Shown here: piece after piece, positions 1 through 7,506 of the stretch
How the letters are laid out: the number at the start of each line of letters is the position of its first letter
Numbering within the stretch: the first letter of the stretch is position 1
Assembly: GCF_014650455.1 (NCBI RefSeq)
Contig: NZ_BMUZ01000001.1
Span: forward strand, 496,001-560,000
Source: Streptomyces xanthochromogenes
Lineage (GTDB): Bacteria; Actinomycetota; Actinomycetes; Streptomycetales; Streptomycetaceae
Direction: 5' to 3'
Length of the DNA: 64,000 bases
The notes under the pieces: model-generated
Database searches by the model: none
Told to the model about the DNA's origin: nothing
What the model saw: only the letters and a program-made list of their open reading frames with translations
Position numbers and translations under genes: made by a program

Positions 1-70
1 GCCGCTCCTGGAGCAGGCTGCCATAGGGCTCCGGGACCGCGATCGAAACGCCGAGCGTTACGGTCCCCAC
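1..70 (-). CDS. 2'-5' RNA ligase family protein (5' end only)
   Basis: Only the first 23 codons lie in the window; the gene runs off the left edge. Translation from GTG at 70 begins MGTVTLGVSIAVPEP, the typical N-terminus of the 2H phosphoesterase (2'-5' RNA ligase/LigT-like) proteins found next to trpS in streptomycetes. A strong ribosome site (GGAGGAG) lies 6 nt upstream. The catalytic HxT motifs lie outside the window, so the call rests on the N-terminus and the trpS neighbourhood. The gene lies about 100 bp downstream of trpS on the same strand. Confidence 0.7.
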   Translation of the reverse strand, partial: MGTVTLGVSIAVPEPYGSLLQER

Positions 71-171
71 GTCGTTCTCCTCCGTGCTGTCGTGTTGATG
101 GTGTGCAGTGTGACGGCCCGACCGGCCGCTGACCAGAGCCCGGGGTCGAGCTCCGGCCACGGTCACCGGTG

Positions 172-1185
172 TCAGTGCTTGGCGGGCAGCAGGCCGACCT
201 TGTCGTACGCCGTCGCCAGCGTCTCGGCGGCGACCGCGCGGGCCTTCTCGGCACCCTTGGCGAGCAGCGAGTCCAGCGTCTCGGGGTCGTCCAGGTACTG
301 CTGCGTCCGCGTGCGGAACGGCGTGACGAACTCGACCATCACGTCGGCGAGGTCCGTCTTGAGCGCGCCGTACATCTTGCCCTCGTACTCGGCCTCCAGC
401 TCCGCGATCGTCCTGCCCGTGAGGGTCGAGTAGATGGAGAGCAGGTTGGAGACACCGGGCTTGTTCTCGGTGTCGTACTTGATCACCGTGTCGGTGTCGG
501 TGACGGCGCTCTTGACCTTCTTGGCCGTCGTCTTCGGGTCGTCGAGGAGGTTGATGAGGCCCTTCGGCGTCGACGCCGACTTGCTCATCTTGATCGACGG
601 GTCCTGGAGGTCGTAGATCTTCGCCGTCTCCTTGAGGATGTACGGCTCCGGGACGGTGAACGTCTCGCCGAACCGGCCGTTGAAGCGGTCGGCGAGGTCA
701 CGGGTGAGCTCGATGTGCTGGCGCTGGTCCTCCCCGACGGGGACCTGGTTGGCCTGGTACAGCAGGATGTCGGCGACCTGCAGGATCGGGTAGGTGAAGA
801 GGCCGACGGTCGCGTTGCCCGCGCCGTGCTTGGCGGACTTGTCCTTGAACTGCGTCATCCGGCTGGCCTCGCCGAAACCGGCCAGGCAGTTCATGATCCA
901 GGCGAGCTGGGCGTGCTCGGGCACGTGGCTCTGGACGAACAGCGTGCAGCGCTCGGGGTCGAGACCGGCGGCGAGCAGCTGGGCCGCGGCGAGCCGGGTG
1001 TTGGCGCGCAGCTCGGCGGGGTCCTGCGGGACGGTGATCGCGTGCAGGTCCACGACCATGTAGAACGCGTCGTGGGACTCCTGGAGCGCGACCCACTGGC
1101 GGACCGCGCCGAGGTAGTTGCCGAGGTGGAACGAGCCTGCGGTGGGCTGGATTCCGGAGAGCACGCGGGGACTAGTCGAGGCCAT
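172..1185 (-). CDS. trpS: Tryptophan--tRNA ligase
   Basis: Cytoplasmic class I aminoacyl-tRNA synthetase that charges tRNA-Trp. The 337-residue product has the usual bacterial TrpRS length. The HIGH-like signature reads [10 protein letters not shown] at residues 18-27 and the KMSKS loop is intact at 199-203. An in-frame run continues upstream to 1446, but that extension is low-complexity repeat sequence, so the start is placed at ATG 1185 ([11 protein letters not shown]), the family-typical N-terminus; ATG 1194 is an alternative. The downstream partner is the 2'-5' RNA ligase gene at the window edge. The upstream gap to glyA is filled with repeats. Confidence 0.96.
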   Translation of the reverse strand: MASTSPRVLSGIQPTAGSFHLGNYLGAVRQWVALQESHDAFYMVVDLHAITVPQDPAELRANTRLAAAQLLAAGLDPERCTLFVQSHVPEHAQLAWIMNCLAGFGEASRMTQFKDKSAKHGAGNATVGLFTYPILQVADILLYQANQVPVGEDQRQHIELTRDLADRFNGRFGETFTVPEPYILKETAKIYDLQDPSIKMSKSASTPKGLINLLDDPKTTAKKVKSAVTDTDTVIKYDTENKPGVSNLLSIYSTLTGRTIAELEAEYEGKMYGALKTDLADVMVEFVTPFRTRTQQYLDDPETLDSLLAKGAEKARAVAAETLATAYDKVGLLPAKH

Positions 1186-1326
1186 GCTCAGCATTCTCTC
1201 AGGTGGGCGCGTCCACCTGGAAACCCCGCGCTTGTGACCGGCCCCACAAGGTGCCCCGGCACCTCGGGGGCGCTGCCCCCGAACCCCCGGAGCCCGCCGC
1301 CTCCGCCTGCGGACCGCAGGGGCCGC

Positions 1327-1349
1327 TCGCGCAGTTCCCCGCGCCCCTG
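1327..1349. repeat. Intergenic repeat, TCGCGCAGTTCCCCGCGCCC type, copy 1
   Basis: A 23-bp unit that recurs exactly at 1383-1405 and, with one A-to-G change in its core, near 43753-43773. Such elements are widespread between genes in streptomycete genomes. Function unknown. Confidence 0.7.
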
Positions 1350-1382
1350 ACCCCGATTTCGGCCTCGCACCGTGCTCGCTCC

Positions 1383-1405
1383 TCGCGCAGTTCCCCGCGC
1401 CCCTG
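1383..1405. repeat. Intergenic repeat, TCGCGCAGTTCCCCGCGCCC type, copy 2
   Basis: Exact second copy of the 23-bp unit at 1327, 56 bp downstream of it, in the same orientation. Confidence 0.7.
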
Positions 1406-1448
1406 TAGGTGACCCCGAATGCCTCGGTGCCGGCCCGCACAGGCATCC

Positions 1449-1519
1449 TCAGCCTGTCCGGCGTTTGAGGAGGAGCGCCGTTCAGGCGCGAACGGGGGTC
1501 TGGGGGCGGAGCCCCAGGG
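1449..1519. repeat. Composite REP-like element (CAGCCTGTCCGGCGTTTGAG type)
   Basis: Begins CAGCCTGTCCGGCGTTTGAG and ends GGGCGGAGCCCCAGGGGG. The same kind of dispersed element occurs next to many streptomycete genes. Its 3' part (GGGCGGAGCCCCAGGGGG) recurs at 39951-39968 downstream of the DUF5691 gene. Confidence 0.6.
1500..1517 (-). terminator. Probable glyA terminator hairpin
   Basis: CTGGGG / CCCCAG arms around a 6-nt loop, directly after the glyA stop codon in its reading direction. The hairpin is the end of the repeat element. There is no U-tract, as usual in streptomycetes. Confidence 0.5.
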
Positions 1520-1521
1520 GG

Positions 1522-2793
1522 TCAGTCCAGGGGGAGGCCCGGGGCCGGGTAGGCGGACAGGAGGTCCGTCACCTCGGCGCGGATCACGGACAGTGCGCCC
1601 TCGTCACCGGCCCGGGCCGCGGACACGCCCCGGTCGAGCCATTCGGCCACCTTCGGCATGTGGTCGGCGCCAAGACCCCTCGACGTCAGGGACGGCGTAC
1701 CGATGCGAATGCCGGAGGGGTCGAACGGCTTGCGCGGGTCGTACGGCACGGTGTTGTAGTTGACGACGAGCCCCGCCCGGTCCAGCGCCTTCGCCGCCAC
1801 CTTGCCGGGCACGTCCTTGGGGGTGAGGTCCATCAGGATCAGGTGGTTGTCCGTGCCGCCCGACACGAGGTCGAAGCCCCGCTCCAGAAGGGCATCGGCG
1901 AGGGCCCGCGCATTGGCCACCACCTGGTGCGCGTACGCGCAGAACGCCGGCTGCGCCGCCTCGTGGAGGGCGACCGCGATCGCCGCCGTGGTCTGGTTGT
2001 GCGGGCCGCCCTGGAGCCCGGGGAAGACCGCCTTGTCGAGGGCCTTCGCGTGCTCCGCGCGGGACATCAGCATGGCACCGCGCGGGCCCCGCAGGGTCTT
2101 GTGCGTGGTCGTCGAGATGACGTCCGCGTACGGGGCGGGCGAGGGGTGGGCGCCGCCCGCGATGAGGCCCGCGATGTGCGCGACGTCCGCGACGAGCACC
2201 GCGCCCGCCTCCTTCGCGATCTCCGCGAACGCGGCGAAGTCGATCGTGCGGGGCAGCGCCGTGCCCCCGCAGAAGATCAGCTTGGGCCGCTCCTTGAGGG
2301 CGATCTCGCGCACCTCGTCGAGGTCGACGAGCCCGGTGTCGGCGCGCACCCCGTACTGCACGCCCCGGAACCACTTGCCGGTCGCCGAGACGCCCCAGCC
2401 GTGCGTGAGGTGTCCGCCCATCGGCAGCGCCATGCCCATCACCGTGTCGCCGGGCTCGGCGAAGGCGAGGTAGACGGCGAGGTTGGCGGGCGAGCCGGAG
2501 TACGGCTGGACGTTGGCGTGCTCGACGCCGAACAGGGCCTTGGCGCGGTCGACCGCCAGCGTCTCGACCTTGTCGATGTTCTGCTGGCCCTCGTAGTAGC
2601 GCCGGCCCGCGTAGCCCTCGCTGTACTTGTTCTGCAGCACCGTCCCGGACGCCTCCAGGACGGCTGTCGAGACGTAGTTCTCGCTGGGGATCAGGCGCAG
2701 CGTGTCCGACTGGAGCCGCTCCTCGGCGGCGACGAGCGCGGCCAGCTCGGGGTCGGCTGCCAGCAGGGCGGGGTGGGAAAGGGGAAGGCTCAT
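1522..2793 (-). CDS. glyA: Serine hydroxymethyltransferase
   Basis: PLP enzyme that converts serine and tetrahydrofolate to glycine and 5,10-methylene-THF, the main one-carbon source for purine synthesis (folD, purN and purH are 18-22 kb away). The product is 423 residues, normal length. The PLP-binding lysine is K232 in STTTHKTLRGPRGAM, and the N-terminal RLIPSENYVS motif is present at residues 33-42. The start is the ATG at 2793 with GGAGG upstream. The leader carries a ZTP riboswitch, so expression should rise when ZTP/ZMP accumulates during folate shortage. Confidence 0.96.
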   Translation of the reverse strand: MSLPLSHPALLAADPELAALVAAEERLQSDTLRLIPSENYVSTAVLEASGTVLQNKYSEGYAGRRYYEGQQNIDKVETLAVDRAKALFGVEHANVQPYSGSPANLAVYLAFAEPGDTVMGMALPMGGHLTHGWGVSATGKWFRGVQYGVRADTGLVDLDEVREIALKERPKLIFCGGTALPRTIDFAAFAEIAKEAGAVLVADVAHIAGLIAGGAHPSPAPYADVISTTTHKTLRGPRGAMLMSRAEHAKALDKAVFPGLQGGPHNQTTAAIAVALHEAAQPAFCAYAHQVVANARALADALLERGFDLVSGGTDNHLILMDLTPKDVPGKVAAKALDRAGLVVNYNTVPYDPRKPFDPSGIRIGTPSLTSRGLGADHMPKVAEWLDRGVSAARAGDEGALSVIRAEVTDLLSAYPAPGLPLD

Positions 2794-2828
2794 GGCGTCC
2801 TCCGGGGTCCGTTGTCAGGTTCCCGGGG

Positions 2829-2909
2829 TGCCCAGGCGGGCGGCACCTCGTGCGGCAGGCCGCGCGCGGCTTCCCCGGGGTCGCTTCCCCGCTCGCCAGT
2901 CGCCGCGCG
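2829..2909 (-). promoter_or_regulatory. ZTP (pfl) riboswitch in the glyA leader
   Basis: Read on the minus strand, the leader has the diagnostic ZTP-riboswitch parts in order: a P1 arm GCGCGGC, then GACTGGCGA, a GGGG/CCCC hairpin, CGGGGAAGC, the closing P1 arm GCCGCGC, a variable linker, and a P3 hairpin GGTGCC...GGCACC enclosing CCGCCTGGGC. P1 and P3 are perfectly paired. A TAGGGT -10 box ends 9 nt before the P1 arm, so the transcript should start at the aptamer's 5' end. After P3 there is no obvious U-tract terminator. The stretch between P3 and the GGAGG ribosome site can fold on itself, so translational control is my inference. Confidence 0.85.
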
Positions 2910-2917
2910 TACCGAAC

Positions 2918-2923
2918 ACCCTA
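2918..2923 (-). promoter_or_regulatory. Candidate -10 box of the glyA promoter
   Basis: TAGGGT on the minus strand, 8-10 nt before the start of the ZTP aptamer. A TTGCCG lies 14 nt further upstream, which is short for a -35 box. Supported mainly by its position relative to the riboswitch. Confidence 0.4.
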
Positions 2924-3022
2924 CCGGCCGCCCCCGACGGCAAGGTTTCTTCGTCCAGCATCCGAGCGACGATAGAAAAGGGCACCACCAACGCCCCATG
3001 CCCCATGACGATCGGAGAACCC

Positions 3023-4264
3023 GTGTCGACACACGCCGCGACCGAAGACGCCATCCGTTCCGCCGAGGCACACAGTGCGCACAACTACCATCCGCTGCCC
3101 GTCGTCGTCGCCTCCGCCGAGGGCGCCTGGATGACCGACGTCGAGGGCCGGCGCTACCTCGACATGCTGGCCGGCTACTCGGCGCTCAACTTCGGCCACG
3201 GCAACCGCCGGCTCATCGAGGCGGCGAAGGCCCAGCTGGAGCGGGTGACCCTGACGTCGAGGGCGTTCCACCACGACCGCTTCGCCCAATTCTGTACGGA
3301 GCTCGCCGAGTTGTGCGGCACGGACATGGTGCTCCCGATGAACACCGGGGCCGAGGCGGTGGAGACCGCCGTGAAGACCGCCCGCAAGTGGGGCTACCGG
3401 GTCAAGGGCGTGCCGGACAACACGGCGAAGATCGTGGTGGCCCGGGACAACTTCCACGGCCGTACGACCACGATCGTCAGCTTCTCCACCGACCCGGAGG
3501 CCCGCGCGGACTACGGCCCCTACACGCCGGGGTTCGAGATCGTGCCGTACGGCGACCTCACCGCGATGCGGGCCGCGGTCACCGACAACACCGTGGCGGT
3601 GCTGCTCGAACCCATCCAGGGCGAGGCCGGCGTGCTGGTCCCGCCCGCCGGATACCTCGCGGGCGTAAGGGAGTTGACCCGCGAGCGGAACGTCCTGTTC
3701 ATGGCGGACGAGATCCAGTCCGGGCTCGGCCGCACCGGGAAGACCTTCGCGTGCGAGCACGAGGGCGTGGTGCCGGACGTCTACATCCTGGGCAAGGCGC
3801 TGGGCGGCGGCGTGGTCCCGGTGTCGGCGGTGGCCGCCTCCTCGGAGGTGCTCGGCGTGTTCAAGCCCGGGGAGCACGGCTCGACGTTCGGCGGCAACCC
3901 GCTGGCCTGCGCGGTCGCCCTGGAGGTCATCGCGATGCTGCGCACCGGCGAGTACCAGCAGCGCGCCGCCGAGCTCGGCGACCACCTGCACCGCGAGCTC
4001 GGCCTGCTCACCGGCACGGGCGCGGTCGAGGCGGTCCGCGGGCGCGGCCTGTGGGCGGGGGTGGACATCAACCCGGTGCACGGCACGGGACGGCAGATCT
4101 CGGAGCGCCTGATGGAGCGGGGCGTCCTGGTCAAGGACACCCACGGCTCGACGATCCGCATCGCCCCGCCCCTGGTGATCAGCAAGGAGGACCTGGACTG
4201 GGGCCTCGACCAGCTGCGCGCGGTCCTGGCGGAACAGCAGGTGCCGTCAACCCGCCGGGGCTGA
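3023..4264 (+). CDS. rocD: Ornithine--oxo-acid transaminase
   Basis: PLP class III aminotransferase that moves the delta-amino group of ornithine to 2-oxoglutarate, giving glutamate semialdehyde (arginine/ornithine catabolism). The product is 413 residues. It contains the family's GHGNRRLIEA, NTGAEAVETA and EPIQGEAGV motifs, and the PLP lysine is K258 in YILGKALGGG. The start is GTG 3023 with GGAG 6 nt upstream; ATG 3005 is possible but has a weaker site. The last 18 bp overlap the 3' end of the convergent gene at 4247. Divergent from glyA; no functional link to it is evident. Confidence 0.9.
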   Translation: MSTHAATEDAIRSAEAHSAHNYHPLPVVVASAEGAWMTDVEGRRYLDMLAGYSALNFGHGNRRLIEAAKAQLERVTLTSRAFHHDRFAQFCTELAELCGTDMVLPMNTGAEAVETAVKTARKWGYRVKGVPDNTAKIVVARDNFHGRTTTIVSFSTDPEARADYGPYTPGFEIVPYGDLTAMRAAVTDNTVAVLLEPIQGEAGVLVPPAGYLAGVRELTRERNVLFMADEIQSGLGRTGKTFACEHEGVVPDVYILGKALGGGVVPVSAVAASSEVLGVFKPGEHGSTFGGNPLACAVALEVIAMLRTGEYQQRAAELGDHLHRELGLLTGTGAVEAVRGRGLWAGVDINPVHGTGRQISERLMERGVLVKDTHGSTIRIAPPLVISKEDLDWGLDQLRAVLAEQQVPSTRRG

Positions 4265-5149
4265 GGGGCAGTTGGTGCCCGAGCAGAAGACACTGAGCGC
4301 GGTCTTCAGGGTCCCCTCCTGCTCGGGCCACGCGTTCGCGGGGGCCGCGGACAGGACGGCGTAGTGCTCGCCGCCGGGCGTCAGGAAGGCGTAGTCCACG
4401 ACCTGGCGCCGGTGGCCGAGCTGTTGGTTGTCGTAGGCGTAGACGAGCCGCGCGGCCTGCGTGCCACCGGGCACGGCGGCGTCGTTCGCCAGGCTGATCT
4501 CCTGGTACCCGGGGTTCTTCGCCAGCTCGCCCGAGGTCTGCTTGAGCGCGTCGTACGGGCTCAGGCCGGCCTCGGAGACCGGGTACACCTGGATCAGCCG
4601 GGCGCCGTCCGAGGAGTTGTAGAAGACGCCCTTGGCGCCCTGGTCCTGACGCGTCCAGCCCTTCGGCACGTACAGCCTGAACCCCCTGGGGTCCTGGACG
4701 AGCTGGAACCCGGCGGGCACGGTGGCGCTCGGCGACGCGGAGGCGGATGCCGAGGGCGACGCCGCCGGGCCGCCGTCGCCGGTGCGCTGCGGGGTGCCGG
4801 CGGGCGGGGCGGAGGGCGAGGCGGCGGCCTTCGGGTGGCTGGAGCCGCCACGGGTCAGGAACCAGCCTCCGGCCGCGCCGGCCACGGCGACGACGACCAG
4901 CACGACCACGACGGCGACCGGCACCCGCCGAGTCCGGGGCGGCTGAGGGAACGGCGGGGGTTCCGGGTGCTCGCCCGTCGAGGGGTACGGGCCCGGCGGC
5001 GGGTACGGGCCCGGCGGCAGGGGCGGCATCGCCGGGGGTGGCGGAGGCACGGCCGGCACCGGGGGTGGAGGCGCCTGCGAGGCCTCCGCCACCGTCTCCC
5101 ACTTCTGGGTCGCCGCGTTCCAGCGGACCTCGCCCGTGCCCCCGCTCAC
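4247..5149 (-). CDS. Proline-rich single-pass membrane protein of unknown function
   Basis: 300 residues. A cytoplasmic N-terminal part (about 1-80) is rich in Pro and Gly. One membrane helix follows at about 76-98, then a Ser/Ala/Pro linker, then an extracellular domain from about residue 145 (GFQLVQDPRGFRLYVPKGW...). The outer domain resembles sensor-like C-termini of actinobacterial Ser/Thr kinases and their stand-alone relatives, but I cannot name the family. GTG start 7 bp after the stop of the next gene upstream, so it is the last gene of a three-gene operon. Convergent with rocD, with an 18-bp coding overlap. Confidence 0.8.
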   Translation of the reverse strand: MSGGTGEVRWNAATQKWETVAEASQAPPPPVPAVPPPPPAMPPLPPGPYPPPGPYPSTGEHPEPPPFPQPPRTRRVPVAVVVVLVVVAVAGAAGGWFLTRGGSSHPKAAASPSAPPAGTPQRTGDGGPAASPSASASASPSATVPAGFQLVQDPRGFRLYVPKGWTRQDQGAKGVFYNSSDGARLIQVYPVSEAGLSPYDALKQTSGELAKNPGYQEISLANDAAVPGGTQAARLVYAYDNQQLGHRRQVVDYAFLTPGGEHYAVLSAAPANAWPEQEGTLKTALSVFCSGTNCPSAPAG

Positions 5150-5156
5150 CGCGGCC

Positions 5157-5546
5157 TCACATCCCGATCAGTTCGCGGACCCGCTGCACCAGCGTCTCGC
5201 CGGAGGCGAGCAGGCCGGTCAGGGCGGTGGCGCCGGTGAGCAGCTCGCCGAGGCGGGCGAGCCGCCCGGGACTCGCCTGCCCCTCGGTGCGGATCTCGTC
5301 CTCGGTGTCGGCGAGTTCGGCGTCCAGGGCGCGGGTCTGGTCGTTGCGTACGAGCTGCGCGAGCCCGGCCCTGAACTCCGTGATGGCGTCCAGGAGTTGG
5401 AGGTGGGCCTCGTCGGTGGCGCCCGCGCGGTAGACGCTGGACACCTTGTTGTGGTCGCCGACCGAGACGGATCCGGTCACTCCGCTGATGTGCACGGAGC
5501 GCTGCGCGCCGCCCCGCTGTGTGCTGTCGTCACCCGGCATGGTCAT
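5157..5546 (-). CDS. Small protein with an N-terminal VGDHN motif
   Basis: 129 residues, no membrane segment. The N-terminus carries a short Gly/Val/Ser motif (HISGVTGSVSVGDHNKV, residues 19-35), and the rest is predicted largely helical. Almost the same motif (GAISVGDHNTV) ends the membrane protein encoded directly upstream. The ATG lies 1 nt after that gene's stop, so the two are translationally coupled. Function unknown. The shared motif suggests the two products meet through it. Confidence 0.8.
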   Translation of the reverse strand: MTMPGDDSTQRGGAQRSVHISGVTGSVSVGDHNKVSSVYRAGATDEAHLQLLDAITEFRAGLAQLVRNDQTRALDAELADTEDEIRTEGQASPGRLARLGELLTGATALTGLLASGETLVQRVRELIGM

Positions 5547-5547
5547 C

Positions 5548-7335
5548 TCACCCCTCGTTCTTGACGGTGTTGTGATCGCCGACGCTGATCGCCCCGCGGG
5601 CGTTCTCGATCATGACGCCGCCCTGGGCGACATTGACGATCTTCTGCTCGAACTGCCCGGTGTCGTAGCCCGCTTCGTACAGCGCGTTGCGCACCCCGCT
5701 GGTCACCCGGTCCTCGATGGACTTCACATAGCGCCGGTAGTCCATCGCCTGGAACAGGGAGGTGCCGGGCGCCGCCGCCAGTTCGCGCACCGAGCGCGCC
5801 GGGCCGTCGGGAAGCGCCCGGGCGTGCCCGCCGGTCAGCCGGCGCCACAGGGAGGCGACCGCGCGGACCACCACGGCCAGGGCCTCGATCAGGGACCTCG
5901 GCGTCCGCTTCAGCGCCCACGCCGCCTTGCCCACCGGGGTGAGGCAGGCGAAGCTGCGGGCCGTGTGGTCCGCACGCAGGAAGTCCTCCCGCAGCGGCGG
6001 CAGGACGTGCGGGGCGATCTCCAGGACCAGCATGCCGCCCTGGGTGTGGACGCGCACGAACACCGTGGTGACGAGGTGTTCCTCCCAGCCGCCCACCCTG
6101 ATCCGCAGGAAGTGCCGGCGCGCCTCGCCGCCCTCCTCAAGGGCGGCGGCCCGGTGCTGCTCGAACTCGCCGTCGCGGTAAGGCGCGTAGGTGCGCGAGG
6201 GCAGCCCGTCGACCGGCAGGAAGACGTACTCGGACACTTCGAGCTGGCGCAGCCGGTCGCGCACGGCCTGCGCCTCGGCGGGCACGGTCGGGGCGGGCAC
6301 GCGAAGCCGGGTGACCAGGGGTTCGACGATGGCCAGGACCTCGGCGTTGCTGACCCGGGCCGGGCTCCGGTCGCCCAGGGACTTGCGCGGGCGCAGCTGG
6401 ATGGAGACCGACCAGGGCTCGAAGGGGTCGCCCGCGCCGCGGAAGGGCGCGTCGGAGCGGTAGACGGCGAGCGGGGCGTGCTGCTCGGCGCGGATCATGG
6501 CGGCGAGACGCTGCAGCCTGCCGTTGTCGGCGCGCTGCGCGGGGTCGGCGGCGAAGTCCTGGAAGCCCTGCGGGGACAGCTCGCCCGCCATGGTCCGGGC
6601 GAACTGGAGGCGCTGGAGGCCGACGCAGAGGGCGATCACGGCGAAGCAGCCGACGATCCCCCAGCCGAGGCCGGGGCTGAGGCCCCGGTCCGCCAGGCCG
6701 AAGGTGCCGCCGCCGAACACCAGGGCGGGGCCCGCGACGACGGGCGGCACGGAGTTCCCGCTCGCCGCGGCGTCACCGAAGACGTCGTACCCCCCGCTGC
6801 CCGACTCCTCGTAACTCCCGTATCCGGACGAGTAGTTGTGCGACGAGGTGTCGTAGCCGCCGAACAGGGACACCAGCAGCACGGCCGCGAACACGACGAG
6901 CACCAGCCGCGCCCACCAGCGCAGGAAGAAGGCGGGCACCGTGCGGTACCAGGGCGCGGCCTTGGCGCCGCCGCGCACGAGGCGGGCCAGGCCGAGCTGG
7001 AGGCAGGGGCCCACGAGGATCAGGAGGGCGTAGTCCGTGACGACCACGGCGAGCGCCCAGAGCACGATGATGCCGACCGACCAGGCGATCTGCAGATTCC
7101 GGGCGCGCAGCGCGTGGGCGAGGACCCGGGCCGCGTCGAAGCCGAGCGAGGGCGCGACGACCCGCTCCTCGTGGACGTAGAGCTCGTCGATGACGGCGTC
7201 GCGGTACTCGTCGTCGAGATAGGTGCCCGCGGCCATCAGACGGGTCGCCTCGCTGAGCGACGGATGCACCGGCGGCAGTCCGCCGGCCGGCGTCTGCGCC
7301 GGCTGCGCCTGCTGCGGCACCTGGGCCTGAGTCAT
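5548..7335 (-). CDS. Multi-pass membrane protein with a C-terminal VGDHN motif
   Basis: 595 residues. The soluble N-terminus includes a SLSEATRLMAAGTYLDDEYR segment, followed by several membrane helices (about residues 75-110, 135-160 and a pair near 240-290). A large cytoplasmic region follows, ending in GAISVGDHNTV. The start is ATG 7335 (MTQAQVPQQAQ) with GGGGGAGC upstream; the longer in-frame extension to 7461 lacks a ribosome site. First gene of the operon 7335-4247. I do not recognise a catalytic domain. Plausibly a membrane-anchored signalling or scaffold protein. Confidence 0.8.
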   Translation of the reverse strand: MTQAQVPQQAQPAQTPAGGLPPVHPSLSEATRLMAAGTYLDDEYRDAVIDELYVHEERVVAPSLGFDAARVLAHALRARNLQIAWSVGIIVLWALAVVVTDYALLILVGPCLQLGLARLVRGGAKAAPWYRTVPAFFLRWWARLVLVVFAAVLLVSLFGGYDTSSHNYSSGYGSYEESGSGGYDVFGDAAASGNSVPPVVAGPALVFGGGTFGLADRGLSPGLGWGIVGCFAVIALCVGLQRLQFARTMAGELSPQGFQDFAADPAQRADNGRLQRLAAMIRAEQHAPLAVYRSDAPFRGAGDPFEPWSVSIQLRPRKSLGDRSPARVSNAEVLAIVEPLVTRLRVPAPTVPAEAQAVRDRLRQLEVSEYVFLPVDGLPSRTYAPYRDGEFEQHRAAALEEGGEARRHFLRIRVGGWEEHLVTTVFVRVHTQGGMLVLEIAPHVLPPLREDFLRADHTARSFACLTPVGKAAWALKRTPRSLIEALAVVVRAVASLWRRLTGGHARALPDGPARSVRELAAAPGTSLFQAMDYRRYVKSIEDRVTSGVRNALYEAGYDTGQFEQKIVNVAQGGVMIENARGAISVGDHNTVKNEG

Positions 7336-7506
7336 GTCCTGCTCCCCCGGGACGGTGGGCGGACGCCTGACCTCAACTGGGCCCAACGGAAGGGGTGTTC
7401 GAGGGCGTCGCCAGGCTGCACATGGTAGCGGCGCGGCGCAGGTGGCGCCGCCCCGTTTCACCGTGCGCGCACATCGTGTCGCCGACGTGCGGGCCGCCGA
7501 CCCGGG

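Larger units (their letters stand above)
1186..1521. other. Gene-free gap between trpS and glyA, filled with repeats
   Basis: This 336-bp gap holds no convincing gene. It contains two copies of a short streptomycete intergenic repeat (1327-1349 and 1383-1405) and a longer composite element (1449-1519) ending in a hairpin. The trpS promoter must lie here, but I could not recognise it. Confidence 0.6.

Noticed and set aside
1372..4296. A 974-codon open frame on the plus strand across glyA and rocD
   Set aside because: It is the shadow of glyA on the other strand and of rocD in another frame. High GC makes long spurious frames common, and its Arg/Gly-rich translation matches no protein type.
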